From an uncultured Candidatus Entotheonella sp. (GTDB lineage Bacteria; Tectomicrobia; Entotheonellia; Entotheonellales; Entotheonellaceae): a DNA stretch of 64,000 bases. This document shows positions 1-8,697 of this stretch, one piece after another. The notes below the pieces were generated by a model that had not been told where the DNA came from, searched no databases, and saw only the letters and a list, made by a program, of their open reading frames with translations. The stretch's first letter is position 1; every line of letters starts with the position of its first letter. The position numbers and the translations under genes are program-made. The DNA is taken from contig OX639990.1 in the NCBI GenBank assembly GCA_951828535.1, forward strand, positions 3,025,300 through 3,089,299, read 5' to 3'.

Positions 1-1455
1 CGCTGTTCCGGCTGCAAGGCGTGCGTTACGGCGTGCCACAGCCTGAACGGCCTGGAGGCAGGCGAAACGTGGCGCTCGGTGGGCCTGCTGCACGGCGGCA
101 GCCCAACGGCGCCCATGCAGAAGACGGTGACCACCACCTGCCACCACTGCCTGGAGCCGGCCTGCATGCACGGCTGCCCTGTGGGCGCCTACGAGAAGGA
201 CCCGTTGACCGGCATCGTGCATCACCTGGACGACCAGTGCATCGGCTGCCAGTACTGCGTGTTCACCTGCCCCTACGAGGTGCCGCAATACAGCGCCAAG
301 CTCGGCATCGTGCGCAAGTGCGACATGTGCGCCGGACGGCTGGCGGAGGGCGAGGCGCCGGCCTGTGCGCAGGCGTGCCCCAACGAGGCCATCGCCATTC
401 GCGCCATCGACAAGGCGGCGGCCATCGAAGACGCGCAGGGCAACGCTTTCCTGCCCGGGGTGCCGTCGCCCGGGATTACCGTGCCGACGACGCGCTACAA
501 GACGGCGGACGTGTTCCCGCGTAACATGCTGCCGGCGGATTTTTACGCCGTCCGGCCCGGACATCAGCACCTGCCGCTGGTCATCATGCTGGTGCTGACG
601 CAACTGTCGGTGGGCGCCTTCTGCTTCAACCAACTGCTGCCGCTGTGGCTGGGTGAGGCGAGCTTGGCGGTGCTGCGTCCCTTCCATGGGGTGCTGGCCC
701 TGGGGCTCGGCCTGCTCGCCATGCTGGCCAGTATCGTGCACCTTGGGCGGCCCCAATATGCCTGGCGCGCCTTCATCGGCCTGCGCACCTCGTGGCTGAG
801 CCGCGAGATCATCGCCTTCGCTGCCTTTGCGCTGCTGGCAACGCTGTATGCCGTGGCGCTCTATTCATCGCAAGACGCAACGGGATTGGAGCCGCTGGGT
901 TACGGCACCGCCGGGGTGGGCATGGCGGCGGTGTTCTGCTCGGTGATGCTATATCACGTCACGCACCGCAGATGGTGGAGCGGCGGGCGTACCGGCTTCA
1001 AATTCGTGCTGACAGGCGCCGTGCTGGGTCTGGCTGCCATTCTGGCCGGCACCTTCGGCGTGGCGGTTCTGGGCGGTGAGCCGCTCAGCGCCGAGTTGAT
1101 CGCCTTCGGACGCAGCGGCGCCCAGGGGCTGGCGCTGTTGACGCTACTCAAACTGGCCGGTGAGGCGTCCATTCTGTTCCACCTACGCGACCACCAGCAG
1201 GGTGACTTGAAGCGCACCGCCCTGTTGTTGTGGGGAGAATTACGCACTTTGACGCTGTGGCGCTTCTCTCTCGGCGGCCTGGGCGGCGTGCTGCTGCCGC
1301 TGGTGCTGCTGGCGAACCTGGCGCCGGCCAGCCTGGGGGCGGCGCTGGGCGGATCGCTGGTCAGCCTCCTCGCCCTGCTGGCCGCGGAGACCATCGAACG
1401 CATGACCTTTTTCTCGGCGCTGAGCGCGCCGCGCATGCCGGGAGGATTGCAATAA
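1..1455 (+). CDS. DmsB-DmsC type fusion: four-cluster ferredoxin plus membrane anchor (5' partial)
   Basis: The reading frame is open from the first base, so the N-terminus lies outside the window; 484 residues are visible. The first ~165 residues hold four ferredoxin-type Cys clusters: [35 protein letters not shown] and CDMC followed by CAQAC. This is the DmsB/NrfC pattern for four [4Fe-4S] clusters. From about nt 570 to the end there are about eight hydrophobic segments with histidines, as in DmsC/NrfD-type quinol-interacting anchors. DmsB and DmsC are normally separate proteins; here one frame encodes both. The stop overlaps the next start by one base (TAATG), so it is translationally coupled to the molybdoenzyme. 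Inferred role: electron transfer between the quinone pool and that catalytic subunit. Confidence 0.85.
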   Translation, partial: RCSGCKACVTACHSLNGLEAGETWRSVGLLHGGSPTAPMQKTVTTTCHHCLEPACMHGCPVGAYEKDPLTGIVHHLDDQCIGCQYCVFTCPYEVPQYSAKLGIVRKCDMCAGRLAEGEAPACAQACPNEAIAIRAIDKAAAIEDAQGNAFLPGVPSPGITVPTTRYKTADVFPRNMLPADFYAVRPGHQHLPLVIMLVLTQLSVGAFCFNQLLPLWLGEASLAVLRPFHGVLALGLGLLAMLASIVHLGRPQYAWRAFIGLRTSWLSREIIAFAAFALLATLYAVALYSSQDATGLEPLGYGTAGVGMAAVFCSVMLYHVTHRRWWSGGRTGFKFVLTGAVLGLAAILAGTFGVAVLGGEPLSAELIAFGRSGAQGLALLTLLKLAGEASILFHLRDHQQGDLKRTALLLWGELRTLTLWRFSLGGLGGVLLPLVLLANLAPASLGAALGGSLVSLLALLAAETIERMTFFSALSAPRMPGGLQ

Positions 1456-3692
1456 TGCGGCAGCGGGGTGGAACAGCGGCGGTGATCGAACGCGCCAAGC
1501 GGCTGGTGCGCGACAAGCAGGGCGTGCTGACCCGCGAACTGCTGCGCGCTCCTGGCGGCTTCGGCTTGGGGCAGGTGCCGCAGCGGTTGCAACCCGACGC
1601 CACCGCGACGATGGTGTGCGGCTATTGCTCGATCGGCTGCGGGCTTGACGTTCACCTCCAGCGCGGGCAGGTGGTGAGCCTGTCGCCCACCACCCAATTC
1701 CCCGTCAACCTGGGCATGGCCTGCCCCAAGGGCTGGGAGGCGCTGACGCCGCTTAACGCCCCGGACCGCGCCGCTTCCCCCTTGCTGCGCGACGCCGGCG
1801 GGCGGCTGCGGGCGGTGGATTGGCCAACGGCGCTCGATACCTTCGTGAGCCGCATGAAGGGCATTCAAGCGAAGCACGGCAAGGAATCCATCGCCTTCCT
1901 CAGCACCGGCCAGATTCCCATGGAGGAGATGGCCCTGCTCGGCGCCCTCGGCAAGTTCGGCATGGGCTTGTTGCACGGCGATGGCAACACCCGCCAGTGC
2001 ATGGCCACCTCGGTGGTCGCCTACAAACAGGCGTTCGGCTTCGATGCGCCGCCCTACACGTACAAAGACCTCGAAGAATCGGACGTCATCGTCTTCATCG
2101 GCGCCAACCCGTGCATCGCCCACCCGATCCTGTGGGAGCGCGTGTGCAAGAACCCGCACCAGCCGGACACCGTCGTCATCGACCCGCGGCGCACCGAAAC
2201 GGCGCAGGCGGCCACCCGGCACCTGCCGCTGCGGCCCAAGTCCGACTTGGTGCTGCTGTACGCCGTCGCCCACGTGCTGGTGCGCCAGGGGTGGATCCAC
2301 CGGCCCTTCATCGACGCCCACACCAACGACTTCGAGGCGTTTTGCGAGCACCTTAAGGCATACACGCCCGAGGCCGCCGCCGAGCGCTGCGGCTTGGCCG
2401 TCGACGACATCGAAGCCCTGGCGCGCACAATTCACGACGGCAAGCGGGTGTCGTTCTGGTGGACCATGGGCGTGAACCAAAGCCACGAGGGCGTGCGCAC
2501 CGCGCAGGCGATCATCAACCTGGCGCTGATGACCGGCAACATCGGTAGGCCCGGCACCGGCGCCAACTCCATCACCGGCCAGTGCAACGCCATGGGCTCA
2601 CGGCTGTTCAGCAACACCACCAACCTGCTGGGCGGCCACGATTTCGCCAACCCGCAGCACCGCGACAAAGTCGCCGGCATTCTGGGCATCGACGCGGCGC
2701 GCATCCCCAGCGAACCGAGCTGGGCCTACGATCAGATCATGGAGGGCATCCTGAAGGGCCGCATCCGAGGGCTGTGGGTCATTGCCACCAACACGGCACA
2801 CTCGTGGATCAACCAGGCGGACGCGCACGACATCCTGCAGCGGCTGGATTTTCTGGTGGTGCAGGACATGTATCACAGCACCGAGACCGCGGCCTTCGCC
2901 GACCTCGTGCTGCCCGCCGCCGGCTGGGGGGAAAAGGAGGGCGTGTTTATCAACTCCGAACGGCGCCTGGGAGTCATCAAGCAAGTGGCCAAGGCGCCGG
3001 GACAGGCCCTGAGCGACTTCCGCATTTTCAAGCTGATCGCCGAGGCGTGGGGCTGCGGCGACATGTTTCGGAAGTGGGAATCACCGGAGGCGGTCTTCCG
3101 GCTGCTCAGGGCGTGCTCGGCGGATATGCCGTGCGACATCGGCGGCATTAACGGTTACCGCATGCTGGACGACAAGCGCGGCATCCAGTGGCCACTGCCG
3201 GCGGACCAAAGCGTTGATGCGGGCAGCGAGCGGCGGCTGTTCGAGGACGGCCGGTTCTACACCGACGACGGCCGCGCGCGGTTCGTCTTCGAGGCGCCGC
3301 GCCCGCTGCCCGAACCGACCAGTCGCGCCTACCCCTTCACGTTGCTCACCGGACGGGGCTCGTCGAGCCAGTGGCATACCCAGACGCGAACCGGCAAGAG
3401 CCGCGTGCTGCGCAAGCTGCACCCCAACGCGCCGTACGTCGAGCTGAGCCCCAAGGACGCCGCCGACCTGGGCCTGCGTGCCAACGCCTGGGTGATCGTG
3501 CGTTCGCAGCGCGGCCAGGTGCGCGCCAGGGCGTTCGTCAGCCACGTGGTGCAGCCGGGGCAGGTGTTCATGCCCATGCACGACGCAGCGACGAACCAGC
3601 TTACCTTCGCGGCCTTCGATCCGTATTCGCGGCAGCCGTCGTACAAAGCGTGCGCGGTCCGCATCGAGCTGGCGCCCGCCGCCAATCCATAG
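1455..3692 (+). CDS. nasA: NasA/NarB-type molybdopterin oxidoreductase (nitrate reductase-like catalytic subunit)
   Basis: 745 residues, starting at the ATG that overlaps the upstream stop; the frame extends further upstream but that part lies inside the previous gene. Cys55, Cys58, Cys62 and Cys90 (CGYCSIGC ... MACPKG) form the [4Fe-4S] site. RQCMA near residue 182 supplies a Cys as likely Mo ligand, as in Nap/Nas enzymes. [17 protein letters not shown] and the C-terminal [16 protein letters not shown] are close to assimilatory nitrate reductases. No Tat signal is visible, so it should be cytoplasmic. Family assignment rests on motif similarity; formate dehydrogenase or another small oxyanion reductase is the main alternative. 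Pairing with a DmsBC-like protein instead of NADH or ferredoxin partners is unusual for NasA. Confidence 0.75.
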   Translation: MRQRGGTAAVIERAKRLVRDKQGVLTRELLRAPGGFGLGQVPQRLQPDATATMVCGYCSIGCGLDVHLQRGQVVSLSPTTQFPVNLGMACPKGWEALTPLNAPDRAASPLLRDAGGRLRAVDWPTALDTFVSRMKGIQAKHGKESIAFLSTGQIPMEEMALLGALGKFGMGLLHGDGNTRQCMATSVVAYKQAFGFDAPPYTYKDLEESDVIVFIGANPCIAHPILWERVCKNPHQPDTVVIDPRRTETAQAATRHLPLRPKSDLVLLYAVAHVLVRQGWIHRPFIDAHTNDFEAFCEHLKAYTPEAAAERCGLAVDDIEALARTIHDGKRVSFWWTMGVNQSHEGVRTAQAIINLALMTGNIGRPGTGANSITGQCNAMGSRLFSNTTNLLGGHDFANPQHRDKVAGILGIDAARIPSEPSWAYDQIMEGILKGRIRGLWVIATNTAHSWINQADAHDILQRLDFLVVQDMYHSTETAAFADLVLPAAGWGEKEGVFINSERRLGVIKQVAKAPGQALSDFRIFKLIAEAWGCGDMFRKWESPEAVFRLLRACSADMPCDIGGINGYRMLDDKRGIQWPLPADQSVDAGSERRLFEDGRFYTDDGRARFVFEAPRPLPEPTSRAYPFTLLTGRGSSSQWHTQTRTGKSRVLRKLHPNAPYVELSPKDAADLGLRANAWVIVRSQRGQVRARAFVSHVVQPGQVFMPMHDAATNQLTFAAFDPYSRQPSYKACAVRIELAPAANP

Positions 3693-4005
3693 CGCTGGAG
3701 CAATCCAAGGTTGAAAAGAAACTGCGTTCAAACTGCCCCAGTCGCTTCGGGGGAAGCCGGAGAGTCCAGTGGTTTTCCGGTAACAATGAACCTGCCCCCG
3801 ACCAGACGGGGTCGCTGGCTTCCGGCATGCGCCGGAATGACGATACGGCGGCCTTGTATGGCACGAATCAGTCTTGAACCGCTGTAGCGCGGGAAGGAGA
3901 GGTCGCAGGGAGTTGCAACTCCAGTCCAACCGGGTTTTGTGCTACGATTCCAAGCCGTTCTCGCAGACCCCTCCAAACGACAGGGCATTGATAGGGGAAA
4001 CGGCC
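3693..4005. repeat. Intergenic region with palindromic dispersed-repeat material
   Basis: No gene is seen in these 313 bases. The region holds short inverted repeats of the kind found in dispersed palindromic elements: CCGGC/GCCGG at 3822-3835 around ATGC, and CCCCG/CGGGG at 3796-3811. They lie in a stretch reading cttccggcatgcgccgga, typical of scattered intergenic repeats in proteobacteria. A second copy was not found in this window. The end of the region carries the ribosome binding site (AGGGGAAA, 3993-4000) for the lipoprotein gene. Confidence 0.45.
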
Positions 4006-4683
4006 TTGGAACCCTTGCGACGCGCATATGGACATCGTTCTTGGGTGTGGTGCGTCGTGCTCGCCGCATTGCTGAGCAGTTGCAGCGCGGCCCATCAATA
4101 CCACTATGACTACGCGCTGAAGGCTTCCGGCGAGCGCGCGGCGGGGGTCATCGAGGACGATCAGGTGCGGGCGCAGGTGGTGCCGACGGAGACGCCGGGG
4201 GTTGTTCAGTTGGCGGTAATCAACAAGAGCCTGGAACCCGTGGCGGTAGCGTGGCGCGAATCGTACTTCGTCAATCCGCACGGGCACCGGCATCAGGCGG
4301 TCAATACGGATCAGGGCATCATCCGGGCGCCGGACGCGTCCATGCGCGAGGGCGCGATTGCGCCGGGCGCCACCTGGCGGGGAACCGTGCAACCGGGAGG
4401 CGTGCCAACGACTCGGCCACGGCCGGCCGAGATTGACCAAGGCGGCCTGTCGCCCGTGGACCGGCAACTGGTTCTGAACCCACTCACCGTAACGCTTTAT
4501 GAGGGCGGCGAAGCGGTGCTCGACTCCCCCGCCTCATCCTTCCTTCCTAACACCGGAAACACCCCGGCCTTGGCCGAAGCCTACAAAGGCCAGGAATTCC
4601 ATCTCGTACTGGGCCTGCAAACCGGCGACGATGTCACGCGCTACCGCTTCACCTTCGTCATTACCGATGTTCGGGTGCGCTGA
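4006..4683 (+). CDS. Predicted lipoprotein of unknown function
   Basis: I place the start at TTG 4006, five bases after AGGGGAAA, because this gives a clean lipoprotein signal: basic n-region, WVWCVVLAALL, and lipobox LLSSC with Cys26. An ATG-initiated frame begins at 3874, but its added N-terminus is low-complexity and looks non-coding. The mature part (~200 residues) contains no domain I recognise. It has a mid-region that reads like a beta-rich periplasmic domain (VVQLAVINKSLEPVAVAW; TRYRFTFVITDVRV at the end). The gene is convergent with the downstream molybdoenzyme, with 30 bases between stops. Lipidation is likely; function is unknown. Confidence 0.7.
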   Translation: MEPLRRAYGHRSWVWCVVLAALLSSCSAAHQYHYDYALKASGERAAGVIEDDQVRAQVVPTETPGVVQLAVINKSLEPVAVAWRESYFVNPHGHRHQAVNTDQGIIRAPDASMREGAIAPGATWRGTVQPGGVPTTRPRPAEIDQGGLSPVDRQLVLNPLTVTLYEGGEAVLDSPASSFLPNTGNTPALAEAYKGQEFHLVLGLQTGDDVTRYRFTFVITDVRVR

Positions 4684-4713
4684 GACTACCCATCACAGCT
4701 GGCACCGCGGCGC

Positions 4714-6831
4714 TCAGGTACCCGCCACTTCGACCAGGGTGTCGGAGAAGGTCGGCGCGCTACCATAATCCGCGAAAGCCGGCGGGTTGATGGCGTTCAC
4801 CGTATATCCGTTGCGGCTGCCCTTTGCCCAATAGCCCATGGGCGCCACGACGACACCCGGGCGGGCGTCTTCGGTGACCCGCGCCACGGCGTGGAAATCG
4901 CCGCGGTCGTTGAAGACCCGAACCCCGCCGCCATCAGAAATTCCCCGCTCGCCGGCGTCCGCCGGATTGATCATCACCAGCTGCTCGCCGGCGTGATGCA
5001 ACTGCGTTCGCAGATTGCCGAATGACGAGTTCAGGAACGCATGGCTCTTGGGCGAAATCATGTTGAGGGGGTAACGGGCCGCCAGCGACGGGTTGGTATC
5101 GGGCGACTCGTTTTGCGGGATGAAGTTGGGCAGTGGATCGAGCGCTTCGCCCGACTGGTAGGCCACGTATCCCTGGCGGAACAGGGGCAACACCATGTTG
5201 CCGACTTCGGCCATGGAGGACTTGAATTCGGCCTTCCCGGACGGGGTCGGAAAATTACCCTCACGGTGTGGCACGAAGTCGTCGGGCGAGCCGACCTTGA
5301 GGCGCGCATAACCGGTTTGGCGCAGGCTGTCGAGGTCGATGCCTTCGAGCACCGGGCTGCTCCAATCCAGCGCGTCCTGAGCCATTTCCTCGTCCGTGCG
5401 ATGCCAAAAGGGGTCGTCGAAGCCCATGGCGCCTGCGAGCCGCCGGAACAACTCGGTGTTCGGCACCGCTTCGCCGAGCGGTTCGATGGCCGGTTGGTTC
5501 AGCGTCAGGTACAGATGGCCCCACGAGAACATGAGGTCGAACTGTTCGAGTTGCGTCGTCGCCGGCAGGACGATGTCCGCGTAGCGCGCGGTATCGGTGA
5601 TGAAGTGTTCGCTGACCACCGTGAACAGGTCGTCGCGGGCCAGGCCGCGCAGGATTTTGTCCTGTTCCGGCGCCACCACGGCGGGATTGGAGTTGTAGAC
5701 GAACAGCGAATTGATCTTCTGGTCGAGTTCGCCCTGAAGCGCCGGCCCAACCCGCCACTGGTTAATGACCGGGGTGCCTTCGGGAATCCAATCGGGCCGG
5801 CTCAGATCATCCCATTTCATGGGGAAGGCCCAGATCGGCATATGCAGGATGCCGCCGCCGCAATGGCGCCACGAGCCCACCAAGCCGGGCAGGCACGACA
5901 TGGCGCGGACGGCGTTGCCGCCCGAGGCGTTGCGCTCGATCGCCACGCCCATGCGAATGACCGATGGCTGCGTGGTGGCGAATTCCCGCGCCAGGGTTCG
6001 AATGTCGTTGGCGGAAATGCCGGTGATGGCAGCAACCTTTTCCGGGGTGAAACCGGAGGCCCGGTCTTTCAGGTCCTCATAGCCGACGGTGTATTTCTCG
6101 ACGTAATCATGGTCGACCAGATCCTCGGCGATGATGACGTTGATCATGCCGAGCGCCAGCGCGGCGTCAGTACCGGGCTTGATGGGCAGGTGCCAATCGG
6201 CCTGCTTGGCGGTCCGCGTGGCGACGGGGTCGATGACCACGACCTTGGCGCCGCGGCGCTGCGCCTCGGCGATGAACGGCCAGTGATGCAGGTTGTTGCT
6301 GATCGTGTTGATTGCCCAGAGGATGATGTATTTGGAGTGGACGAAACTCTCCGGGTCCACCGCAGCGGTAGGGCCGCAGGTCATAAAGAACGCGGTGATG
6401 GCGGCGGAATCGCAGAAGGTGCGCTCGGCCACCGTGGCGCCGAGCTTGTTGAAGAAGGCGTCCCCCGCGTTCAACCCGTTCAGGATGCCTTCCGTGCCGA
6501 GGTAGCTGTACGGCATGATGGCGGCGGGCCCGTCGCGGTCGATGATCTCGGTCCAGCGGCTGGAAATTTCCTGCAGCGCCTCGTCCCAGGTGATCGGCTG
6601 GAACTCCCCGGCGCCCTTGGCGCCGGTGCGGCGCAACGGGGTCAGCACCCGGTTGTCGCTATAGACCCGATTTTCGTAATCATTGACCTTGACGCAGAGG
6701 CCGCCGCGCGTGAACGGATGATCCGGGTTGCCCCGCACGGCAACCGCCTTGCCGTCACGAACGGTGGTCAACATTGCACAGGTGTCCGGACAGTCGTGCG
6801 GACACGCGCTGAAAACAGTCGTTTCGGCCAT
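4714..6831 (-). CDS. Molybdopterin-dependent oxidoreductase, DMSO reductase superfamily
   Basis: 705 residues. N-terminal CPHDCPDTC (Cys10, Cys14, Cys18) with Cys46 in GGLCVK forms a [4Fe-4S] site. The Mo-ligand segment is ERTFCDSAA near residues 137-144 (Cys140 or Ser142). HLPIKPGTDAALALGM and the C-terminal dinucleotide-binding domain (LNMISPKSHAFLNSSFGN) are typical of stand-alone superfamily members (BisC/thiosulfate reductase-like). No Tat signal or Fe-S partner is encoded nearby. A strong ribosome binding site (GGGAGGA) precedes the ATG. It lies 84 bases downstream of the aminotransferase gene on the same strand, so the two may be cotranscribed. The substrate cannot be read from sequence. 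Confidence 0.85.
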   Translation of the reverse strand: MAETTVFSACPHDCPDTCAMLTTVRDGKAVAVRGNPDHPFTRGGLCVKVNDYENRVYSDNRVLTPLRRTGAKGAGEFQPITWDEALQEISSRWTEIIDRDGPAAIMPYSYLGTEGILNGLNAGDAFFNKLGATVAERTFCDSAAITAFFMTCGPTAAVDPESFVHSKYIILWAINTISNNLHHWPFIAEAQRRGAKVVVIDPVATRTAKQADWHLPIKPGTDAALALGMINVIIAEDLVDHDYVEKYTVGYEDLKDRASGFTPEKVAAITGISANDIRTLAREFATTQPSVIRMGVAIERNASGGNAVRAMSCLPGLVGSWRHCGGGILHMPIWAFPMKWDDLSRPDWIPEGTPVINQWRVGPALQGELDQKINSLFVYNSNPAVVAPEQDKILRGLARDDLFTVVSEHFITDTARYADIVLPATTQLEQFDLMFSWGHLYLTLNQPAIEPLGEAVPNTELFRRLAGAMGFDDPFWHRTDEEMAQDALDWSSPVLEGIDLDSLRQTGYARLKVGSPDDFVPHREGNFPTPSGKAEFKSSMAEVGNMVLPLFRQGYVAYQSGEALDPLPNFIPQNESPDTNPSLAARYPLNMISPKSHAFLNSSFGNLRTQLHHAGEQLVMINPADAGERGISDGGGVRVFNDRGDFHAVARVTEDARPGVVVAPMGYWAKGSRNGYTVNAINPPAFADYGSAPTFSDTLVEVAGT

Positions 6832-6915
6832 AACCCAATTCCTCCCTCGCTCCCGTTTCGTAAAGGCCCGCGTGCTTCTTTGCCGCGGATTGTCAGGACA
6901 TCCAGGGCCGTAGCC

Positions 6916-8271
6916 CTACACCCCGCGCAACGCCGCCGGAATGGCGTCGTGCAGGATTTCCACCATGCGATCCACCTGCTCCGCGGCGGTCACCAAGGGC
7001 GGCGCAAGACAGACCACCTCGCCCCGCATGCGGGTATAAAGCCCGCGCTGCACCATCTCCTGTTGCATACGCGGGCCCACTTTGGCGGCAGCCGGGAACG
7101 GCGCCTTGGTGGCCTTGTCCGCCACCAGCTCAACGGCCGTCATCAGGCCCAGGCCGCGTACCTCGCCGACGCCGTCCAGGTCGTCCAGCGTATGCAGCCC
7201 TTCGAGCAGGCGATTGCCCATCTCGGCGGCCCGCTGCACCAGGCCCTCGCCTTCGATGATGTCGATGTTGGCCAACGCCACCGCGCTGCTGGTGGGATGG
7301 CCGGAGTAGGTGTAGGCGTGCATCCAGCGCTGCGACGGCGGCACGTCGGCCATGACCTGTTTCACCTTGTCGGACACGCCAATCCCACCGAGCGGCACAT
7401 AGCCGCTGGTGATGCCCTTGGCAAACTGCATGATGTCCGGCTCGATGCCCCAGTGCTCCAGGCCGAACCAGGTGCCGGTGCGCCCGAAGCCGGTGATGAC
7501 GTCATCGCTGATCAACAAAACGTCATACGCGTCGCAGATGTCGCGGATGCGCGGAAAGTAATCCTCCTGCGGCACAATGACGCCGCCGGCGCCCTGGACC
7601 GGCTCGGCGATAAACGCCGCCACCGTGTCCGGCCCCTCGTGTAGAATGGCCTCCTCCAGCAGATTGGCCGCCGCCACGCCCGGACTTGTGCTGCCGTCGC
7701 CGCCTTGGAAGCGGTACGGATACGGGGAATCGATGTGCACGAAATTGGGCACCAGGGGCTCGAACATGCGCCAGTAATCCGGAATGCCGGTGGCGCTCAT
7801 GGCGGCCATGGTGACGCCGTGGTAACCCAGATGGCGCGAGATGATCTTGATCTTGTCCGGCTTGCCTTGGGCCTTCCAGTAAAAACGCGCCGTCTTGAAC
7901 GAGCTCTCGGTCGATTCGGCCCCGCCGCTGGTGAAGAAGAACGTGTTGATGGATGGATAGGCCAGACCGCTGAGGCGCTCCGCCAGCTCGACCGCCGGCA
8001 GGTTGCTCGCGCCGTTGTATGAGGAGCAGTACGCGAGGGTCTGCATCTGCTGCATCGCCGCTTCGGCCAGTTCCCGCCTGCCGTGACCGACGTTGATGTT
8101 CCACAGCCCGCTGAGGCCGTCGATGAACTCGTCGCCGTGAACATCTCGCATAACGGCGCCACTGCCTTCCACCCAGATTTTTGGTTCTTGGTGGTCGGAT
8201 GGGTGATACAACGGGTGAATGAGGTGGGCCAAGTCGGACTGCGTGTGCTCGACCGCCGTGCGTGATGTCAT
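6916..8271 (-). CDS. Class III (omega) aminotransferase
   Basis: 451 residues, full length for fold-type I class III transaminases. SGGAEST near residue 115 binds the PLP phosphate, SDDVITGFGRTG holds the Asp256 that contacts the PLP nitrogen, and FAKGITSGY carries the Schiff-base Lys285. The overall pattern (LWNINVGHG, YCSSYNGASN) matches the beta-alanine/taurine/putrescine:pyruvate group, but substrate is not determined. It probably leads a two-gene unit with the molybdoenzyme downstream. A sigma70-like promoter lies about 65 bases upstream of the ATG. Confidence 0.9.
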   Translation of the reverse strand: MTSRTAVEHTQSDLAHLIHPLYHPSDHQEPKIWVEGSGAVMRDVHGDEFIDGLSGLWNINVGHGRRELAEAAMQQMQTLAYCSSYNGASNLPAVELAERLSGLAYPSINTFFFTSGGAESTESSFKTARFYWKAQGKPDKIKIISRHLGYHGVTMAAMSATGIPDYWRMFEPLVPNFVHIDSPYPYRFQGGDGSTSPGVAAANLLEEAILHEGPDTVAAFIAEPVQGAGGVIVPQEDYFPRIRDICDAYDVLLISDDVITGFGRTGTWFGLEHWGIEPDIMQFAKGITSGYVPLGGIGVSDKVKQVMADVPPSQRWMHAYTYSGHPTSSAVALANIDIIEGEGLVQRAAEMGNRLLEGLHTLDDLDGVGEVRGLGLMTAVELVADKATKAPFPAAAKVGPRMQQEMVQRGLYTRMRGEVVCLAPPLVTAAEQVDRMVEILHDAIPAALRGV

Positions 8272-8337
8272 CGTGTGTACCTCTCACAAGAAAAGGGACG
8301 AGTGGGCGGGACAAGGCTCGCCAGCCAGAGGCGTCCG

Positions 8338-8366
8338 GTTGTACAGAAGCCCCCGGTTGATGTCAA
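8338..8366 (-). promoter_or_regulatory. Sigma70-like promoter for the aminotransferase
   Basis: On the minus strand TTGACA (8361-8366) and TACAAC (8338-8343) are separated by 17 bases. This gives a leader of about 60 bases to the aminotransferase ATG at 8271. The -35 is a perfect match; the -10 matches 4 of 6. Confidence 0.5.
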
Positions 8367-8554
8367 GGCGACCACAGAGCAGTGTCGGCGCATGAACAGT
8401 CCTGCAAAGTACTTGAGCAACTTACACAAATCCGGGAGGCTTGGGGGCTCCGGCTATGAGGAACATAAGACGAGCGCGAAGCATCGTGTTACGCTGCAAA
8501 TGCCGTCAGGGTTGGGTGAGTATGAGGCTCGCAGTTGGCCCAGAGCCGGCCCTG

Positions 8555-8569
8555 GTACCGTCACGGTAC
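8555..8569. promoter_or_regulatory. Perfect 7-bp inverted repeat upstream of polB (possible operator)
   Basis: GTACCGT and ACGGTAC flank a single base. The site lies about 130 bases upstream of the polB ATG. Odd-spaced perfect palindromes of this size can be operators, but I know no regulator for this sequence and see no second copy. Confidence 0.25.
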
Positions 8570-8697
8570 TTTGAATTACGCTTGGCCGAGAAGAAATTCG
8601 GCAATATGCTTAAACCCTAGTCGACGCTTGAGGGGCTCGCTCGCGCCTGAAGAGCCGGTTTAGTCTGAAGAGGCATCCACCCCCAGCGGAAAAGTCC

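Larger units (their letters stand above)
8272..8697. other. Divergent intergenic region
   Basis: 426 bases between the divergent aminotransferase and polB genes. It holds the minus-strand promoter at 8338-8366 and a short palindrome at 8555-8569. A 99-codon plus-strand open frame (8275-8574) has no ribosome binding site and a composition unlike a real protein, so I do not call a gene here. Confidence 0.6.

Noticed and set aside
954-2486. 510-codon minus-strand open frame
   Set aside because: Antisense shadow of the Fe-S/anchor and NasA-type genes, with low-complexity translation and no ribosome binding site.
5041-7644. 867-codon open frame on the plus strand, opposite the molybdoenzyme and aminotransferase genes
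   Set aside because: It is antisense to two well-supported genes, spans their junction, and its translation is His/Arg/Gly-rich without any domain. It follows from high GC at third codon positions.
8275-8574. Possible 99-residue protein upstream of polB
   Set aside because: No ribosome binding site, non-protein-like composition, and it overlaps the minus-strand promoter of the aminotransferase.
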